The notes under the pieces: generated by a model
The model's database searches: none
Told to the model about the DNA's origin: nothing
Seen by the model: only the letters and a program-made list of their open reading frames with translations
Origin: Streptococcus thalassemiae
Lineage (GTDB): Bacteria > Bacillota > Bacilli > Lactobacillales > Streptococcaceae
Direction of reading: 5' to 3'
DNA length: 64,000 bases
Assembly (NCBI RefSeq): GCF_903645285.1
Contig: NZ_CAHJXN010000004.1
Coordinates: forward strand, 405,049-469,048
Position numbers and translations under genes: made by a program
Part shown: piece by piece, positions 63,952-64,000 of the stretch
Layout: every line of letters begins with the position of its first letter
Position numbering within the stretch: position 1 is the stretch's first letter

Positions 63952-64000
63952 ATGAATACACTCGCAGAGAAATTCAGATTGAAAAGAAAAGAGTTGAGAC
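63952..64000 (+). CDS. Start of a TprA/PlcR-like (RRNPP) regulator
   Basis: Only the first 16 codons are in the window: MNTLAEKFRLKRKELR. This is the N-terminus of an XRE helix-turn-helix as in RRNPP regulators (TprA, PlcR), and its place next to a phrA-like gene makes a TprA orthologue likely. TprA represses its target operon until PhrA is imported. An AGGAAGG site lies 13 bases upstream of the ATG. Confidence 0.65.
   Translation, partial: MNTLAEKFRLKRKELR

Noticed and set aside
1..64000. CRISPR array or prophage
   Set aside because: No regularly spaced direct repeats and no phage structural, integrase or lysis genes were seen; LytC is a chromosomal choline-binding lysozyme, not a phage endolysin.

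Overview
The window reads as chromosomal DNA of Streptococcus pneumoniae or a very close mitis-group relative. The gene order (clpX/folA/dpr/lytC/tpiA, codY, murT-gatD, thrS, a BceS-like two-component pair, psaR, relA, pepO, psaBCA-tpx) is the one I know from pneumococcus. The non-coding repeats are the pneumococcal BOX and RUP families, LytC is a choline-binding GH25 lysozyme, and PsaA matches the 309-residue pneumococcal adhesin. Genes are dense, mostly on the minus strand, with short gaps and many ATGA/TAATG overlaps.

Layout. 1-4.7 kb: housekeeping run yvcK(partial)-rapZ, ridA, engB-clpX, a 56-residue membrane protein, folA and dpr, all minus. 4.7-5.3 kb: a repeat island (degenerate BOX plus two RUPs). 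5.3-16.5 kb, minus: lytC, tpiA, a DnaD-like gene, metA, apt, msmK, tRNA-Leu, a nicotinamidase, codY, cshA and an OxlT-like MFS gene. 16.7-22 kb, plus: a flavoprotein disulfide reductase (probable Har), murT-gatD, pepQ, GNAT. 22.2-35.4 kb, minus: ECF S-component-pdxK-truA, an MFS gene, Pr6Pr, yjdM, cmk-LysM, a glycosyltransferase with galE, an FAD oxidoreductase (BOX at its stop codon), nif3-trmK and a P-type ATPase. One divergent, probably leaderless ferredoxin gene lies inside. 35.4-39.3 kb: accessory stretch with an IS30-family element, a PlsC-type acyltransferase and a cadD island with its own leader peptide and operator, then rpsO. 40-42.4 kb: T-box-controlled thrS. 42.5-44.8 kb: an ABC exporter behind the wreck of a peptide-maturation cluster. 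44.8-56.7 kb: two-component system, DUF2974 hydrolase, Rrf2 regulator, phosphoesterase, psaR, dtd, relA, MBL hydrolase, pepO. 56.9-60 kb: the manganese operon psaBCA and tpx. 60-64 kb: a bacteriocin-associated ABC operon behind a PhrA-like pheromone gene, divergent from the start of a TprA-like regulator at the right edge.

Genes that work together: psaR represses psaBCA, and tpx and dpr handle peroxide and iron. codY, relA, T-box thrS and the MET-box of metA form the amino-acid starvation layer. murT-gatD and lytC act on the cell wall. folA carries Leu at codon 100, the classic pneumococcal trimethoprim-resistance change.

The most interesting parts are: (i) a PhrA/TprA-type quorum-sensing locus whose pheromone gene is frameshifted in an A7 tract just before the LDVGKAD signal sequence; (ii) a remnant cluster made of a PezA-like HTH start joined by deletion to the C-terminus of a probable radical-SAM/SPASM maturase, followed by an intact ABC exporter; (iii) a 24-codon Cys-tailed leader peptide upstream of cadD; (iv) several structural signals, including interleaved inverted repeats after msmK, a terminator split by a BOX element, and a family of look-alike bidirectional terminators. 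All identifications come from reading the sequence and from memory of the families. No database search was run.
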